Shown here: positions 6,371 to 15,229 of the stretch, piece after piece
Numbering within the stretch: position 1 is the first letter of the stretch
Layout of the letters: the number at the start of each line of letters is the position of its first letter
From: a virus
IMG/VR virus record: IMGVR_UViG_3300006028_000009
Location: 1 to 41,908 of that record
DNA length: 41,908 nt
Reading direction: 5' to 3' (one strand)
Made by a program: the position numbers and the translations under genes
Notes under the pieces: model-generated
Databases searched by the model: none
What the model saw: only the letters and a program-made list of their open reading frames with translations
Told to the model about the DNA's origin: nothing

Positions 6371-6601
6371 ATGGATATGTCTAGCAAACTGGCGGAGATC
6401 CGGCGGCACTGGCTGGATGTAGAGCGCAGTCCACGACTCGTGGCTGGTGATGTGGATTGGCTCATCGAGCAGGCGGGCGAGGTCGAGCGGCTGCGGATCA
6501 ACCTACGCGACTACCGACAGAAGCATCCGTGCTCGCACGAAGTCATGTGCTGGGCAGACGAGGTCGCGTCGAAAGCACTTGCTAGAGATAAGTGCCGTTA
6601 G
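6371..6601 (+). CDS. Small phage protein, 76 aa, opposed to the late operon
   Basis: Starts at ATG 6371 (or ATG 6377) and ends one base before the stop of the last late gene on the other strand. It reads KLAEIRRHWLDVE, then DVDWLIEQAGEVERLRINLRDYR, a layout seen in many small actinophage-type proteins of unknown role (an Ile-Arg helix, a short linker, then a Leu-rich helix). Its transcription runs against the late operon, so late read-through would make antisense RNA to it. It may be expressed in the lysogen. Confidence 0.7.
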   Translation: MDMSSKLAEIRRHWLDVERSPRLVAGDVDWLIEQAGEVERLRINLRDYRQKHPCSHEVMCWADEVASKALARDKCR

Positions 6602-6602
6602 G

Positions 6603-7358
6603 TCACTCAGAGTCCGGTAGCTGAACAGGCACCTCTGGACGCTCGGGTGGCACTTCATCAGTTGAAGCAGGCGGGCTGATCTGCATGCGCTCGGGTGCTG
6701 GCGTTTCGGTCGGCTCGGGCGTGGGCGCGGACACAATGACCACGACCACCACCCGCGCCACATCCTGGTCTGGCGTGGGTGCCAGGAGCGGTGCTGGGCG
6801 GGCTGCCACATACTGAGTCGCCAGCGCCTCGGGCGTACCACCACAGCGCTGCTCGTTGGTCCAGCTAGCGTCCCGAACTCCAGGCAGGTCGGGCACCGCG
6901 GGCGGTGCCGACAAGCACTCGATCGACCTGGCTCGCTCCGGCCCGGGCGGCAACTGCGGTTTCGAGCGCGCGACCGCGGTCTGGCCAGCCGGCAGTTGGG
7001 GGGTCGGCAGTGGCGTGCGATCAGGGCGTGGCGTCGGCGTCTCGGTGATCACCACCACCGGCGGCAGCGGGTTGGGGACCTCGATTGGCACGCGCGTCGC
7101 TTCGGGTGTGGGCGTTTCACTCGGCACCGCCGTCGGCGTGTCGGTCGGTTCGAGGGTGGGCGTCGGCGTGGGCGTCTCGATGGGCTCGGGCGTGTCCGTC
7201 GGTAGCGGCGTGTTGGTGGGCGTCGGCTTGGGCTCGATGTCCGGCTTGGGGGTTGGCGTGTCGGTCGCGCACACGATGTCGCCGATGGTCACGTCCGGCT
7301 TGACGCACTGCCCCTGGATGACGCCTAGCATCACCAAGCCCACAACGGCGGCCAGCAC
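6603..7358 (-). CDS. Secreted Thr/Pro-rich protein, last late gene
   Basis: 251 residues. An N-terminal hydrophobic segment (about 1-16) looks like a signal peptide or anchor, with cysteines at residues 18 and 30. It is followed by a long run of Thr-Pro-Thr/Pro-Glu units (about residues 32-115), as in many Chloroflexota surface proteins. A short globular stretch with two cysteines (about 145-170) and a second Pro/Val-rich part complete it. No enzymatic motif is seen. Position at the end of the lysis cassette suggests a wall-spanning or spanin-like role or a cell-surface change, but this is inference. Proline stretches are low complexity, so searches will give false matches. Confidence 0.7.
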   Translation of the reverse strand: MLAAVVGLVMLGVIQGQCVKPDVTIGDIVCATDTPTPKPDIEPKPTPTNTPLPTDTPEPIETPTPTPTLEPTDTPTAVPSETPTPEATRVPIEVPNPLPPVVVITETPTPRPDRTPLPTPQLPAGQTAVARSKPQLPPGPERARSIECLSAPPAVPDLPGVRDASWTNEQRCGGTPEALATQYVAARPAPLLAPTPDQDVARVVVVVIVSAPTPEPTETPAPERMQISPPASTDEVPPERPEVPVQLPDSE

Positions 7359-7619
7359 TCAGTCCTCATCTTCATCCCTGCGACGGCGGCGACTGCGCCC
7401 CGCGCGGCTATGCGGTATCCCTGTGAACCAGCTGCCTAGCACCACGCCACACACCAGGGCGACCCCGGCGTTGTACTCAGGATGCGTCAAGACGAGGAGT
7501 ACAGAACAACCCAGAACGGTCAATGTCACGATCATCTGACAGGCCAGCCGCGTCACGGTGACCGACGCGGCTTCGTGATACTCCTGGGCGCTACCGTCCG
7601 AGACTGGTAGCTCGCTCAT
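7359..7619 (-). CDS. Putative holin, two membrane segments
   Basis: 86 residues starting at ATG 7619. A hydrophilic N-terminus is followed by two hydrophobic segments (about residues 27-45 and 50-67) and a highly charged tail of Arg then Asp/Glu. Size, two-helix topology and charged tail fit a class II holin, which would open the membrane at the end of infection. It sits between another two-helix protein (7622-7783) and the Thr/Pro-rich protein in the lysis cassette. No holin family is recognised by sequence. Confidence 0.6.
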   Translation of the reverse strand: MSELPVSDGSAQEYHEAASVTVTRLACQMIVTLTVLGCSVLLVLTHPEYNAGVALVCGVVLGSWFTGIPHSRAGRSRRRRRDEDED

Positions 7620-7621
7620 GG

Positions 7622-7783
7622 TCAGACCAATCGAGCTACCGCCAGCGCCGCGATCAGGCCAAAGAACACCGTCGCGCTCATGGGCAACACGCCAACCAGC
7701 CCCAGGATGGCCAGCAGTAACACGATCACGGCGATGATCGCCCCGATCGTCAGCCAGGGTGCCGAAGTACCACCTATCTGCAT
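7622..7783 (-). CDS. Small two-helix membrane protein (holin-like)
   Basis: 53 residues starting at ATG 7783 with AGGAG six bases upstream, a strong ribosome site. Almost the whole protein is hydrophobic: about residues 11-31 and 34-52 form two membrane helices joined by a Pro turn. It may be the holin or an antiholin partner of the next gene. The longer upstream reading of this frame overlaps another gene and was discarded. Confidence 0.65.
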   Translation of the reverse strand: MQIGGTSAPWLTIGAIIAVIVLLLAILGLVGVLPMSATVFFGLIAALAVARLV

Positions 7784-7794
7784 CAAATACTCCT

Positions 7795-8007
7795 CTACTG
7801 CGCTAGCAGGACGCCCGTGGCGATGCGCTGCTGAATCTCGGTCCACAGGGCCATCACGCCATCCACGGCATCGGCAGAAGCCTGGGCCCGCTCGTCGGCG
7901 GTCATCGTTGAGCGGGTGCGGAAGTCGATCAGCAGCAGGATGGCGCACGCGACCGTCAGCAGCGGCGCGTCAGCGCTCGTGGGCTGAGTCGTTGGCGGCT
8001 GGGTCAT
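7795..8007 (-). CDS. Small protein with one membrane segment, 70 aa
   Basis: Starts at ATG 8007, overlapping the stop of the peptidase-like gene (ATGA). A hydrophobic segment at about residues 18-30 (LLTVACAILLLID) is followed by a helical acidic part. It is in the lysis cassette between the C39-like enzyme and the holin-like genes. It could be an accessory lysis protein; no family is recognised. Confidence 0.6.
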   Translation of the reverse strand: MTQPPTTQPTSADAPLLTVACAILLLIDFRTRSTMTADERAQASADAVDGVMALWTEIQQRIATGVLLAQ

Positions 8008-8485
8008 ACAAGCCACACCACCGAGAAGCCGCCCAGCCTGGCGAAGTCGTCGCGCGAGACGTGGTCGACCACACCCTTGTAGTTAGGCGCTGAATTTGCC
8101 ACCCAGATGCAGCCGGCGTCCACGCCCCGGATGCCGACCCAGTGGTACCAGGCGGCGCCCGACATCATGCCTGGCGTTTCCTGGGCGATCGCGTAGGTCG
8201 TATCGAAGTCCAACCAGGCCTGCTCGCTGGGCTGCCCGTAGCCGTCCAACACCGCGCGCAGCGCCGAGCCGCTGGCGTCGTGCAGCCCAACGTCCGCTGA
8301 AATATTCGACGGGTAACCGATCTCGTACACCGTCGTCTCGCGGCTGCCGTAGATGTCGTCCACGACCACCAGCCCTACGGCACGCTTGAGCCAATCAAGC
8401 GAGCAGGCCGAACAGGTAAAGTCGTAAAGTTGGCCTGGTTGAGAAGTCCACGGGTCATAGAGAACTGGTGGCGCGGTGTTGTCAC
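8004..8485 (-). CDS. C39-like cysteine peptidase, putative endolysin, start unclear
   Basis: Cysteine-peptidase fold of the C39-like group, probably cutting peptidoglycan cross-links at lysis. The coding pattern FTCSACSLDWL holds the likely catalytic Cys, WYHWVGIRG the His, and VANSAPNYKG the third residue. The order Cys-His-Asn and the spacing fit the family. The frame that holds these residues is open up to 8557 but contains no ATG, GTG or TTG before GTG 8369, which would cut off the catalytic Cys. A GTG at 8485 overlapping the previous stop (GTGA) is in another frame, so one base may be missing nearby. Coordinates run to that GTG. It is followed by holin-like genes. Confidence 0.6.
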
Positions 8486-8667
8486 CGAAAGGGCAACCGG
8501 TTGACCCGGTTATCCTCCTCGTACCACCAGTACTGACCGTCGCGGGCCAGGGTGAGGCTCACTTTGTGGCCTTCGTCCAAAATTACGAAACGTTCGTCGC
8601 TGCGAGCCTCATCACCGTTGTCGGCAATCGCTTCGGCGACCCCGGGGCCCACGTTCCAATCTGTCAT
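8482..8667 (-). CDS. Hypothetical late protein, 61 aa
   Basis: Starts at ATG 8667, coupled by ATGA to the gene before it, and its stop overlaps the start region of the peptidase-like gene. Acidic N-terminal half, then a beta-rich end (FVILDEGHKVSLTL, QYWWYEED). Not recognised. Possibly a small tail or lysis accessory. Confidence 0.65.
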   Translation of the reverse strand: MTDWNVGPGVAEAIADNGDEARSDERFVILDEGHKVSLTLARDGQYWWYEEDNRVNRLPFR

Positions 8668-9032
8668 CGTGCCCTCGTTCCATCAGTCAGATAGTCGGTC
8701 ACTCCAACGTGCCCGTTCTGTGAGTCGGGCAGTTGTTCGGTGGCGCTGAATACGTCGTCGTGAAAGCGCACGATGCGACGGTCGACCATGGCCCACGGCA
8801 TGGCGTCGATCTTCTGCTTCAGGAAGCTCCAGTCGGCGTCCTCCAACTGGAGCACATCATCGGCCTCGTCCAGGGCGTCCAGGACGTGGATCGCTCTGCG
8901 CATCTCGTCGATGGTGGCGCCGCCTTGACGATCGAGCGGCACGCGCAGGACCTGCTCGATGACCTTGTGGTACTCGATGACCTGACTCGGGTCATTCGGA
9001 TCAGGCAGCACGCGGAGTGGAATGCGTTTCAT
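8664..9032 (-). CDS. Hypothetical late protein, 122 aa
   Basis: Starts at ATG 9032. Mostly helical, with PSQVIEYHKVIEQVLRVPL near the start, a central DEMRRAIHVLDALDEADDV helix, and WSFLKQKIDAMPW. There is no membrane segment or known motif. It lies between the tail-fibre genes and the lysis genes in the late operon, so a chaperone for fibre assembly is possible. That is a guess from position. Confidence 0.7.
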   Translation of the reverse strand: MKRIPLRVLPDPNDPSQVIEYHKVIEQVLRVPLDRQGGATIDEMRRAIHVLDALDEADDVLQLEDADWSFLKQKIDAMPWAMVDRRIVRFHDDVFSATEQLPDSQNGHVGVTDYLTDGTRAR

Positions 9033-9041
9033 GTGGCCCTC

Positions 9042-10232
9042 TCAGTTGTTGTAAATCGGGATCTTGCAAGTCCCCGTTCCGCTGATGTTGACCTGCAGGA
9101 AGCCTCGGCAAGTCGATGGAGTACCAACACTGCCACCTGAAGCACCGCCGGCAATGACCTGGCCCTGCTTCAGGTTGAAGTAGCCACTGCTATCAATCCA
9201 GACGCCGTAGTCGCTGCCGCCGCTCCACATGATCTGCGAGTTCGCCGTAAGGCGAATGGCCCCCGAGTTGGGCATCGTGCCGCCACCAGCCGTCAGATAA
9301 CTGGTGACCGCCAGGTTGGCGATGCTCAGACTGCCAGATACCGAGAGGGTTGACTGGAACGTGGCCGCACCGCTCACAACGAGAGCGCCCGACACCAGTA
9401 AGGCCCCGCTGGTGCTCAGCGAGTTGGCCCCATTGCGCGTCAAGTACGTGTCGCCGGCCGAACCGACATACATGGCTCCACCAGCCAGAAGGTTGCCAGT
9501 GGTAGAGAGTTGGCCCTGGACAGATACCGAGCCCAACGTGGCGCCAACCCAGCCAGCACCACTAGGACCCTGCAACAGCAGTTGGCCACCAGTATTGTTG
9601 AACCAGCAGTACAGGTTGCCGTTTTCGGCAAAAACACCGACGTCGTTACCGGCTGCTGCAGCGTGAAGATTGAGCCCGCCCTGGTTGGCGCCACGTGCCG
9701 AGTTGACGGTTATTCCGATCGGAGTGGTCAGCGTGCCGCCCGAATCGAGGACCATGTTGTGGCTGTTGGCTATCAGGGTGATCTGACTGGCATTGAGGAT
9801 CAGTGGCTTGAACGTGGAGCCCCCGCGATCGTAGACCTGCACCACGCCCTGGGTCGCGTCGTAATACAACTCCAACCCTGCTCCGGTAGTCGCGAACGCG
9901 CCAGTATTGTCTGCGGTGCTCCGGATCCAGCCAGCCAAGTCGATCGGCGACACCAACTTGGCCGAGGTCACGCTCCCGTTCGCCAGGTCTAACGAGGTAA
10001 TGGTGCCGTCAGCGATCTTCGCGCTGGTGATCGAGCCGTCGGGGATGGCCGAGGCGGGGATCGTGGTGATTGGCCCACCCTGATGCGCCGAACCGTGATT
10101 GTGTCCGGTCACATTGTTGAACAACGCATCCAGCGTCTGCAGGCCGTTCTTGAGGCCGATCGTCAGATAATCGGCGTTGTCGTCACCATCCACGGCCGTG
10201 GACATGCCCAGTTCGGTGGTTGATCCGCTCAT
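9042..10232 (-). CDS. Tail fibre/receptor-binding protein, 396 aa
   Basis: Likely a trimeric fibre. After a short N-terminal adaptor comes a run of near-repeats, PASAIPDGSITSAKIADG, ITSLDLANG and VTSAKLVSP (about residues 58-96), typical of phage fibres. A long Gly/Ser/Ala/Thr-rich beta body follows, with repeated units such as GALLVSGALVVSGAATFQS, and a C-terminal domain with two cysteines (TCRGFLQVNISGTGTCKI). There is no enzyme motif. It sits downstream of a collagen-like fibre and a beta-rich tail protein, so it is probably the distal receptor-binding part. Confidence 0.8.
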   Translation of the reverse strand: MSGSTTELGMSTAVDGDDNADYLTIGLKNGLQTLDALFNNVTGHNHGSAHQGGPITTIPASAIPDGSITSAKIADGTITSLDLANGSVTSAKLVSPIDLAGWIRSTADNTGAFATTGAGLELYYDATQGVVQVYDRGGSTFKPLILNASQITLIANSHNMVLDSGGTLTTPIGITVNSARGANQGGLNLHAAAAGNDVGVFAENGNLYCWFNNTGGQLLLQGPSGAGWVGATLGSVSVQGQLSTTGNLLAGGAMYVGSAGDTYLTRNGANSLSTSGALLVSGALVVSGAATFQSTLSVSGSLSIANLAVTSYLTAGGGTMPNSGAIRLTANSQIMWSGGSDYGVWIDSSGYFNLKQGQVIAGGASGGSVGTPSTCRGFLQVNISGTGTCKIPIYNN

Positions 10233-10242
10233 TGCTCCTCCC

Positions 10243-12288
10243 TCACATCAGCCGCATACGGTCGATGGTGAATCCGCGCGTGGCGCCGATCTGCGTACCG
10301 CGCGTGCGGCCGATCGTGCCGTAGATGCTCTTCAAGCCAAACTGGGTCACCTGGCAGTCGACCTGCCACGCCTGGCCGCCAAAGGCCGTGTGCACCACCT
10401 GGCGCTCGGTGTAGTCGAAAAACGCCACGTCCTGGACGGTCTCGTCGGGAAGCTCCAGCACCACGTTGGCGGGCTGCGAGGCGGCCTGGATGATCAGGTC
10501 CCGCAGCCAGCGGCCAGAGTGTCGCTCGGCGGCGCCGTCACGCCGCGCCACGTAGTCGCGACAGTCCACCGTGAACTGAAAGTCGCGACGGAAAGCGGGC
10601 ACCAGCTGCTCGTGCCAACCGATGCCCTCCAGGATGGGCGTGTCGGCGGGATTGGCCGAGGTCATACTGAGCTTGACCTCGATGGCCGCACCCGAAACTG
10701 GCGTGCTGAAGTCGTTGCGCTGACCATTGGTGTTGAACGGCGCAATGTCGGTGGTGATGAAGTCGTCGTCCGGCGTGGCTGGCGGCATGCCCGCCGAACC
10801 GCGCAACCGGTAGCTGATGTTCACCGCTCCGTCGGACGGGAAGTACGGCCCGAACACGCTCACGCCGATGAAGTGCTTCAGATCCGCCTGGAACATAGCG
10901 TGGTGCAGCGGCAGCACGATGTAGCCACCCGTGTTGAATTCGGCGCCACCGTTGGGGATGAGCGGGAACGGCACCAGCTTGATCCATGAGTAGCCGCCGT
11001 CCTCGAAGCCGATGTACAGCCGCGCGTCGGAAGGCACCGAGGAGACGAACAGCGCCGTGACCTTGCGGCCGACCCAGTGAGCGATCGCGCCGTCCCACTG
11101 ATCGGCAAACGTGAACTGGGTTCCTGTGCCGGTCTGGGACGGCTCCCAGTTGCCATACGTCAGCAGATAGCTGTTGTTCAGTTGCGAGTTGTAGATCGCG
11201 CCGAACGCCATCTGGCTATTCCAACCGGCGAACGCCTGCACCGGTCCGCGTACCTCGGACAGATTGGACAGGTTACGGCCTGGCCCCTGGGGGCTGAGCG
11301 TGTAGCCGCCCTGGACGTCCAGCTTCCAGAAGGCACGCCCCGTCCTGAACCACAGGCTGCCCTGCCAGGCGACCATGGTGCGGCAGTTGTCGGGGTCGGT
11401 GGTGTTGGCCAGACCCGGATACAGGTCGTTGTCCGACCCGTCGGCGTTGACCGTGAACAGGTCGCCGTCTGCCTTGGCGATCACCAACTGGTCGTTGGTC
11501 TGGCGCAGGGCGGTGATGCGGATGCTCGGGGTGCCGATCTGGATGGGGCCCGACCAAGAGCCGGCGACCTTGGGGTCGTTGGTGCACTTGCGGATCTGAC
11601 AGGTGACCGGATCGGCCGCCCATAGCTCGTCGCCCAGCCTGCACAGAAACTGCGGCGCGAAGCCCGCTGGCAGGACGCACGGCGTCCAGGCCGTGCCGTT
11701 GTATTCCTCAAGCACGCCGTCGTCCCAGGCCACGTACAGCGCGTCTGGAGCACCGCTGAACAGCCCCGCGTAACGCACCGCATCCATAGCGACGTGGCCC
11801 GCGCGCGTGTGCAGAGCACCCATGCCTGCCGCCGTGTCATCCGAGCGCAACAGGACGTTGGCGCCAGCCAGAGCGAACAGGCTCAGGGCTCGCCCGGCGG
11901 CTGGGCCAAGCGCCTCGACAAACAGGCGAATGCGGCCCGTCACCGGCGGGGTCAGGTCGTGGACCAACGGCCCCTGGCCAAATAGGCCACCGGTAACCCA
12001 CATGTCCATGGCGTAGTGGTAGCGGTGGTCTTGACCAGAACTCTGGATGCTCTCACCGAAACCCCCCGTAGGGCGAAACTCGAAGGTTCGCTCGCGGTAG
12101 GTCGGCGAGGAGCCGTAATCAGCAACGGGTGGGTAACTCTGAGACAGGTTCTGCTGCTTCTTGCCGATCATCAACCCGGTCTGCGGGTTGGGAACCAGCA
12201 TCAGGCCGTTGTCGGGGATGCCGATCGGGCTGATTGACAGGCGCGCGTCCCACGGCCACGGCCTGCGTCGGGAGGATTGGGTCGGCAT
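10243..12288 (-). CDS. Large beta-rich tail protein (hub/propeller-like), 681 aa
   Basis: Structural tail protein. The sequence is full of beta-strand blades with Trp and Gly turns (YVAWDDGVLEEYNGTAW, LGDELWAADP, WQGSLWFRTGRAFWKLD), suggesting a beta-propeller in about residues 160-460. The C-terminal part is a more ordinary mixed fold. The position between connector/fibre genes and the distal fibre fits a tail hub or nozzle. No known domain can be named with certainty. Confidence 0.7.
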   Translation of the reverse strand: MPTQSSRRRPWPWDARLSISPIGIPDNGLMLVPNPQTGLMIGKKQQNLSQSYPPVADYGSSPTYRERTFEFRPTGGFGESIQSSGQDHRYHYAMDMWVTGGLFGQGPLVHDLTPPVTGRIRLFVEALGPAAGRALSLFALAGANVLLRSDDTAAGMGALHTRAGHVAMDAVRYAGLFSGAPDALYVAWDDGVLEEYNGTAWTPCVLPAGFAPQFLCRLGDELWAADPVTCQIRKCTNDPKVAGSWSGPIQIGTPSIRITALRQTNDQLVIAKADGDLFTVNADGSDNDLYPGLANTTDPDNCRTMVAWQGSLWFRTGRAFWKLDVQGGYTLSPQGPGRNLSNLSEVRGPVQAFAGWNSQMAFGAIYNSQLNNSYLLTYGNWEPSQTGTGTQFTFADQWDGAIAHWVGRKVTALFVSSVPSDARLYIGFEDGGYSWIKLVPFPLIPNGGAEFNTGGYIVLPLHHAMFQADLKHFIGVSVFGPYFPSDGAVNISYRLRGSAGMPPATPDDDFITTDIAPFNTNGQRNDFSTPVSGAAIEVKLSMTSANPADTPILEGIGWHEQLVPAFRRDFQFTVDCRDYVARRDGAAERHSGRWLRDLIIQAASQPANVVLELPDETVQDVAFFDYTERQVVHTAFGGQAWQVDCQVTQFGLKSIYGTIGRTRGTQIGATRGFTIDRMRLM

Positions 12289-12302
12289 AGCTCAGGTCGG
12301 AT

Positions 12303-12587
12303 TCAGCCCATGCCCACGATTCGAGAAATGGTGGTCATGTCGACGGTGTCCAGGCTGGCGTCGAGGTCGCCGATGCCGCTCTTGAGCGAGTCCTCCTGGG
12401 CCTGGGTGAAGTTGTACGGCGGCACTTTCAGGTCGACGGTGACCAGCCAGTCGTGGTCCTGGCCGATGGCGTTCTTGTTGGCGATGAAACCGCGCAAGTG
12501 CGTGCCGACCAGCATGTTCACCTCGTCGGCGTTCTTGGGTTGGGTGCCGATTGTTTCTGGCGGCAACGGAGTTTCAGGTTGGGTCAT
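12303..12587 (-). CDS. Hypothetical tail-region protein, 94 aa
   Basis: Starts at ATG 12587 with GAGGAG six bases upstream. A Pro-rich N-terminus is followed by a soluble mixed domain (VGTHLRGFIANKNAIGQDH, VDLKVPPYNFTQAQEDSL). Not recognised. Small proteins between fibre genes are often fibre chaperones or joints. Confidence 0.7.
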   Translation of the reverse strand: MTQPETPLPPETIGTQPKNADEVNMLVGTHLRGFIANKNAIGQDHDWLVTVDLKVPPYNFTQAQEDSLKSGIGDLDASLDTVDMTTISRIVGMG

Positions 12588-12600
12588 CGTGTGCTCCTCA

Positions 12601-14106
12601 TCAGGTGAACTGGGCGTAATGCCACGCGCCGCCCTCATAGACCCATAAGCGGTGGGTGCTTGGGTCGTAGGTGAAGGGGTGAGCACCGCTGCCCGTACCG
12701 ACATTGACGCGAGCGGGCACGCCTGTCGGTGCGCTAACGATGCTGGGCAAATAGACAAACCCGGTCGTTGCAGCCGCCGCAATCTGAGCACCCGTCACCC
12801 CGCCAAGCCGACAATCACCTACCGCGTAAATGGCGGTGTTTTCTGTAGCCGCACCCGACTGCGCGCTGATGTAGATGCCGTAGGCATTGGTGACTCCGCT
12901 CGCGCCCTGGTTGGCGACATTGATGCCGTAGTTGTTGGTAATCGACGTGCCGGCCCCTACGTTGGGGATTTGCACGATCACGCCGTAGCCGCTAGCCATC
13001 GTATGTGTCGCCGCCTGCGTGGCAACCTGGACGTAGAGGCCGTAGCCCGCGCTGGTTGCGCCCGAAGAGAACGTCGGGATGAGCACGATGCCGAACTGAG
13101 ACGTGCCTGTCAGTAACCCGGCGGTGGGGTTGATCTGCAGGGCACGGTCGCTGGCGGCTGCCGACATGATGCCGACGCTGCCGCTCAGCGTGGCCTGGCC
13201 GGCGATGAACAGGTTGCGCGGTCGGTTGGCACCGCCGCTTGCACCGATGTCGTAGGTGTTGTCTGGAGAAAACAGCAGACCGCCCGTCAGCGTGCCGCCT
13301 GTTAGCGGCAGATACAGCGCAGCAGATTGCGCGGGCGTCTGGTAGCGTGCATCGGCCTGCGCCTGGGTCAGCTTGGTGTCGGCGTACTGCTTGGTGGCCG
13401 CCTGGAGATTCGTCGCCGGATCAGCGGCCAGCGTCAGCGCGCCAGTGAGCGTGCCGCCTGAAAATTGCAGGTAGCGCGCGTCGGCAAGCGCCTGAGTGAA
13501 CGGCGAGGTCCACTGAGTGCTGTAGTCGGTGGCGTCGATCTTCGAGAGCACCTGACCGGCCGTGCCCCCGGCCGCCACGCCTGGGCCGGCCGGGCCCTGG
13601 CTGCCGGTGGCTCCAGTTGGCCCCTGTGGACCAGTGTTACCGATCGGCCCCTGGGGACCAGTGGCGCCCGGATTGCCTTGCGGACCCTGTGGCCCAGTCG
13701 CACCAGTTGGTCCGGCCGGCCCCTGTGGCCCAGGCACCGTCGAGTCCGCACCGGGTGGCCCCTGAGGGCCTGGCGGGCCGCCCAGGTCGCCTGTCAGCGC
13801 CCAGTTGACTGTTGGGGAAGTACTGGTCAGCTGCCAGTACTTGTTCGTCCAGTCGTTGAACCAGAGCGTGCCGATGGGGTAGCCCACATCGCCGCTGGTC
13901 GGATCGCGCGTGCTACTGACCCAGCCTGGACCGTTCGGGCCAATCGGCCCCTGGTCACCCTCCGGCCCAGCGGGACCTGGCGAGCCAGTCGGGCCCATCG
14001 GGCCTGGCGGACCGGGCGGACCTGGCGGCCCCTGTGACCACGACGGCGGGCCGATCGGATCGGTGGTCAGGTTGAAGTTGACGCGCACGTCGTTGGTGCG
14101 AGTCAT
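12601..14106 (-). CDS. Collagen-like tail fibre, 501 aa
   Basis: Fibre protein with two collagen-like Gly-X-Y tracts, at about residues 26-61 and 109-176. They flank a globular segment with [19 protein letters not shown], a common phage fibre motif. After the second tract come triple-stranded fibre repeats ([30 protein letters not shown]) and a beta-rich C-terminal domain ending in [14 protein letters not shown]. The collagen tracts probably form a triple helix giving a thin rigid stalk. The start overlaps the upstream connector gene (ATGA). Confidence 0.9.
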   Translation of the reverse strand: MTRTNDVRVNFNLTTDPIGPPSWSQGPPGPPGPPGPMGPTGSPGPAGPEGDQGPIGPNGPGWVSSTRDPTSGDVGYPIGTLWFNDWTNKYWQLTSTSPTVNWALTGDLGGPPGPQGPPGADSTVPGPQGPAGPTGATGPQGPQGNPGATGPQGPIGNTGPQGPTGATGSQGPAGPGVAAGGTAGQVLSKIDATDYSTQWTSPFTQALADARYLQFSGGTLTGALTLAADPATNLQAATKQYADTKLTQAQADARYQTPAQSAALYLPLTGGTLTGGLLFSPDNTYDIGASGGANRPRNLFIAGQATLSGSVGIMSAAASDRALQINPTAGLLTGTSQFGIVLIPTFSSGATSAGYGLYVQVATQAATHTMASGYGVIVQIPNVGAGTSITNNYGINVANQGASGVTNAYGIYISAQSGAATENTAIYAVGDCRLGGVTGAQIAAAATTGFVYLPSIVSAPTGVPARVNVGTGSGAHPFTYDPSTHRLWVYEGGAWHYAQFT

Positions 14107-15011
14107 CGGTTGACCCAGGTCTTGCCCCAGGCGCTGCTACTGGTGAACAGGTTCGAGAAGCCAACAGACTGCGAGCGCTGCGGACCGTGGATCAGCGCCT
14201 GACGAGTGAACTCCTGCGCGGCCATCTGCTGGCTCGCTTGCAGGCCGCCGGCTGAGGCCGCCACCATGCGTGACGGGAACAAATGCCAGGCCTCGATGTG
14301 GCCGGCAGCCGTGGCGTAGTCCAGGTCGACGTCGAAGGCGTCCCAGTCGGAGATCGGGCCGTCGGGCGCATCGGCACCGTTGACCCAGGACGCCGCCGGC
14401 CGCCAGTAGCTGACCCACACGGCGATCGGCGAGAAGTACCCGGTGGTGCCCTGCAGCCAGACATGGCCAGCCTGGCTGACCGCATCAAACGGCGCATCCG
14501 CCGAGGGGCTGAGCCAACCGTATTGCACGCGCGCGACCTGCCACGGCTCGGTGATCCACGGCGCCAGGGCGGTCAGGTCGATGCCGCCGTACTGGGCGTT
14601 CGGCTGGGCGTACAGCGAGTCTTCGAAGTAGCAGCGCCGCAGGCCGGCCAGGACCGCCTCGCCGAGCTCGTCGTCGGGCGCCAGGTGATGGAACTCGAAG
14701 ATCTCGCCGGGGATCGGGGCGTTGCCCCACGAGCGATCGACGTCGACCCGCCCTTCGGCCGAGGTGTAGTTGAACACCAGCCGATCGCGATCGGTGATGT
14801 CGACGTTGACCAGGCCGCCATCCATCACCTCACCGCGCCGCAGCAGATGCAGGTTGGTCACCTGGTCTAACTCGATGTTGCTACGCAGCAGCGGACAGAA
14901 AGCCGAGTCGAAGGTAGCCGTGCCCGGATCCTGGCGATCGTTGAACACCTGGCGATACGGGCCGCAGCGCCGCGCCACGGCCTGCTGGATCTGGGCCAAC
15001 GTGATGCTCAT
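14103..15011 (-). CDS. Probable head-tail connector/adaptor, 302 aa
   Basis: Follows the capsid genes and precedes the fibres, the usual place of the adaptor that joins the portal to the tail. It begins [19 protein letters not shown]. Its middle has paired beta-strand and helix stretches ([19 protein letters not shown]), and it ends in a helical domain with [18 protein letters not shown]. No family is named with confidence. Start and stop both overlap neighbours by four bases. Confidence 0.65.
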   Translation of the reverse strand: MSITLAQIQQAVARRCGPYRQVFNDRQDPGTATFDSAFCPLLRSNIELDQVTNLHLLRRGEVMDGGLVNVDITDRDRLVFNYTSAEGRVDVDRSWGNAPIPGEIFEFHHLAPDDELGEAVLAGLRRCYFEDSLYAQPNAQYGGIDLTALAPWITEPWQVARVQYGWLSPSADAPFDAVSQAGHVWLQGTTGYFSPIAVWVSYWRPAASWVNGADAPDGPISDWDAFDVDLDYATAAGHIEAWHLFPSRMVAASAGGLQASQQMAAQEFTRQALIHGPQRSQSVGFSNLFTSSSAWGKTWVNR

Positions 15012-15229
15012 GCCGCTGGCGCGATGAACGGCTCCTGCACGGTTTCGGGAGTAGCCCCAGTTGGCAACCCGGTGGCGTCGATGATTTCGGCATTGCCCCG
15101 CACGCGCAACGCCAGCACGTACTCGTAGTCGGTTTCGTCGAAGTCGGTCTCGTGGCCGGGGCCGTAAACCGTGCCCTCCTTGCCGGGGCGCGGATCGTAG
15201 GACGCTGCCAGGAAGCGCACCCTGGCCAT
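15008..15229 (-). CDS. Small structural-region protein, 73 aa
   Basis: ATG 15229 overlaps the previous stop (TGATG); a GTG one codon earlier is less likely. A beta-rich start (ARVRFLAASYDPRPG) and YEYVLALRVRGNAEIIDA suggest a small compact head or connector protein. Not recognised. Confidence 0.7.
   Translation of the reverse strand: MARVRFLAASYDPRPGKEGTVYGPGHETDFDETDYEYVLALRVRGNAEIIDATGLPTGATPETVQEPFIAPAA

Noticed and set aside
13562-14037. Tandem DNA repeats or a CRISPR-like array
   Set aside because: The periodicity is codon repeats of Gly-Pro units in the collagen-like fibre, with no spacer structure.
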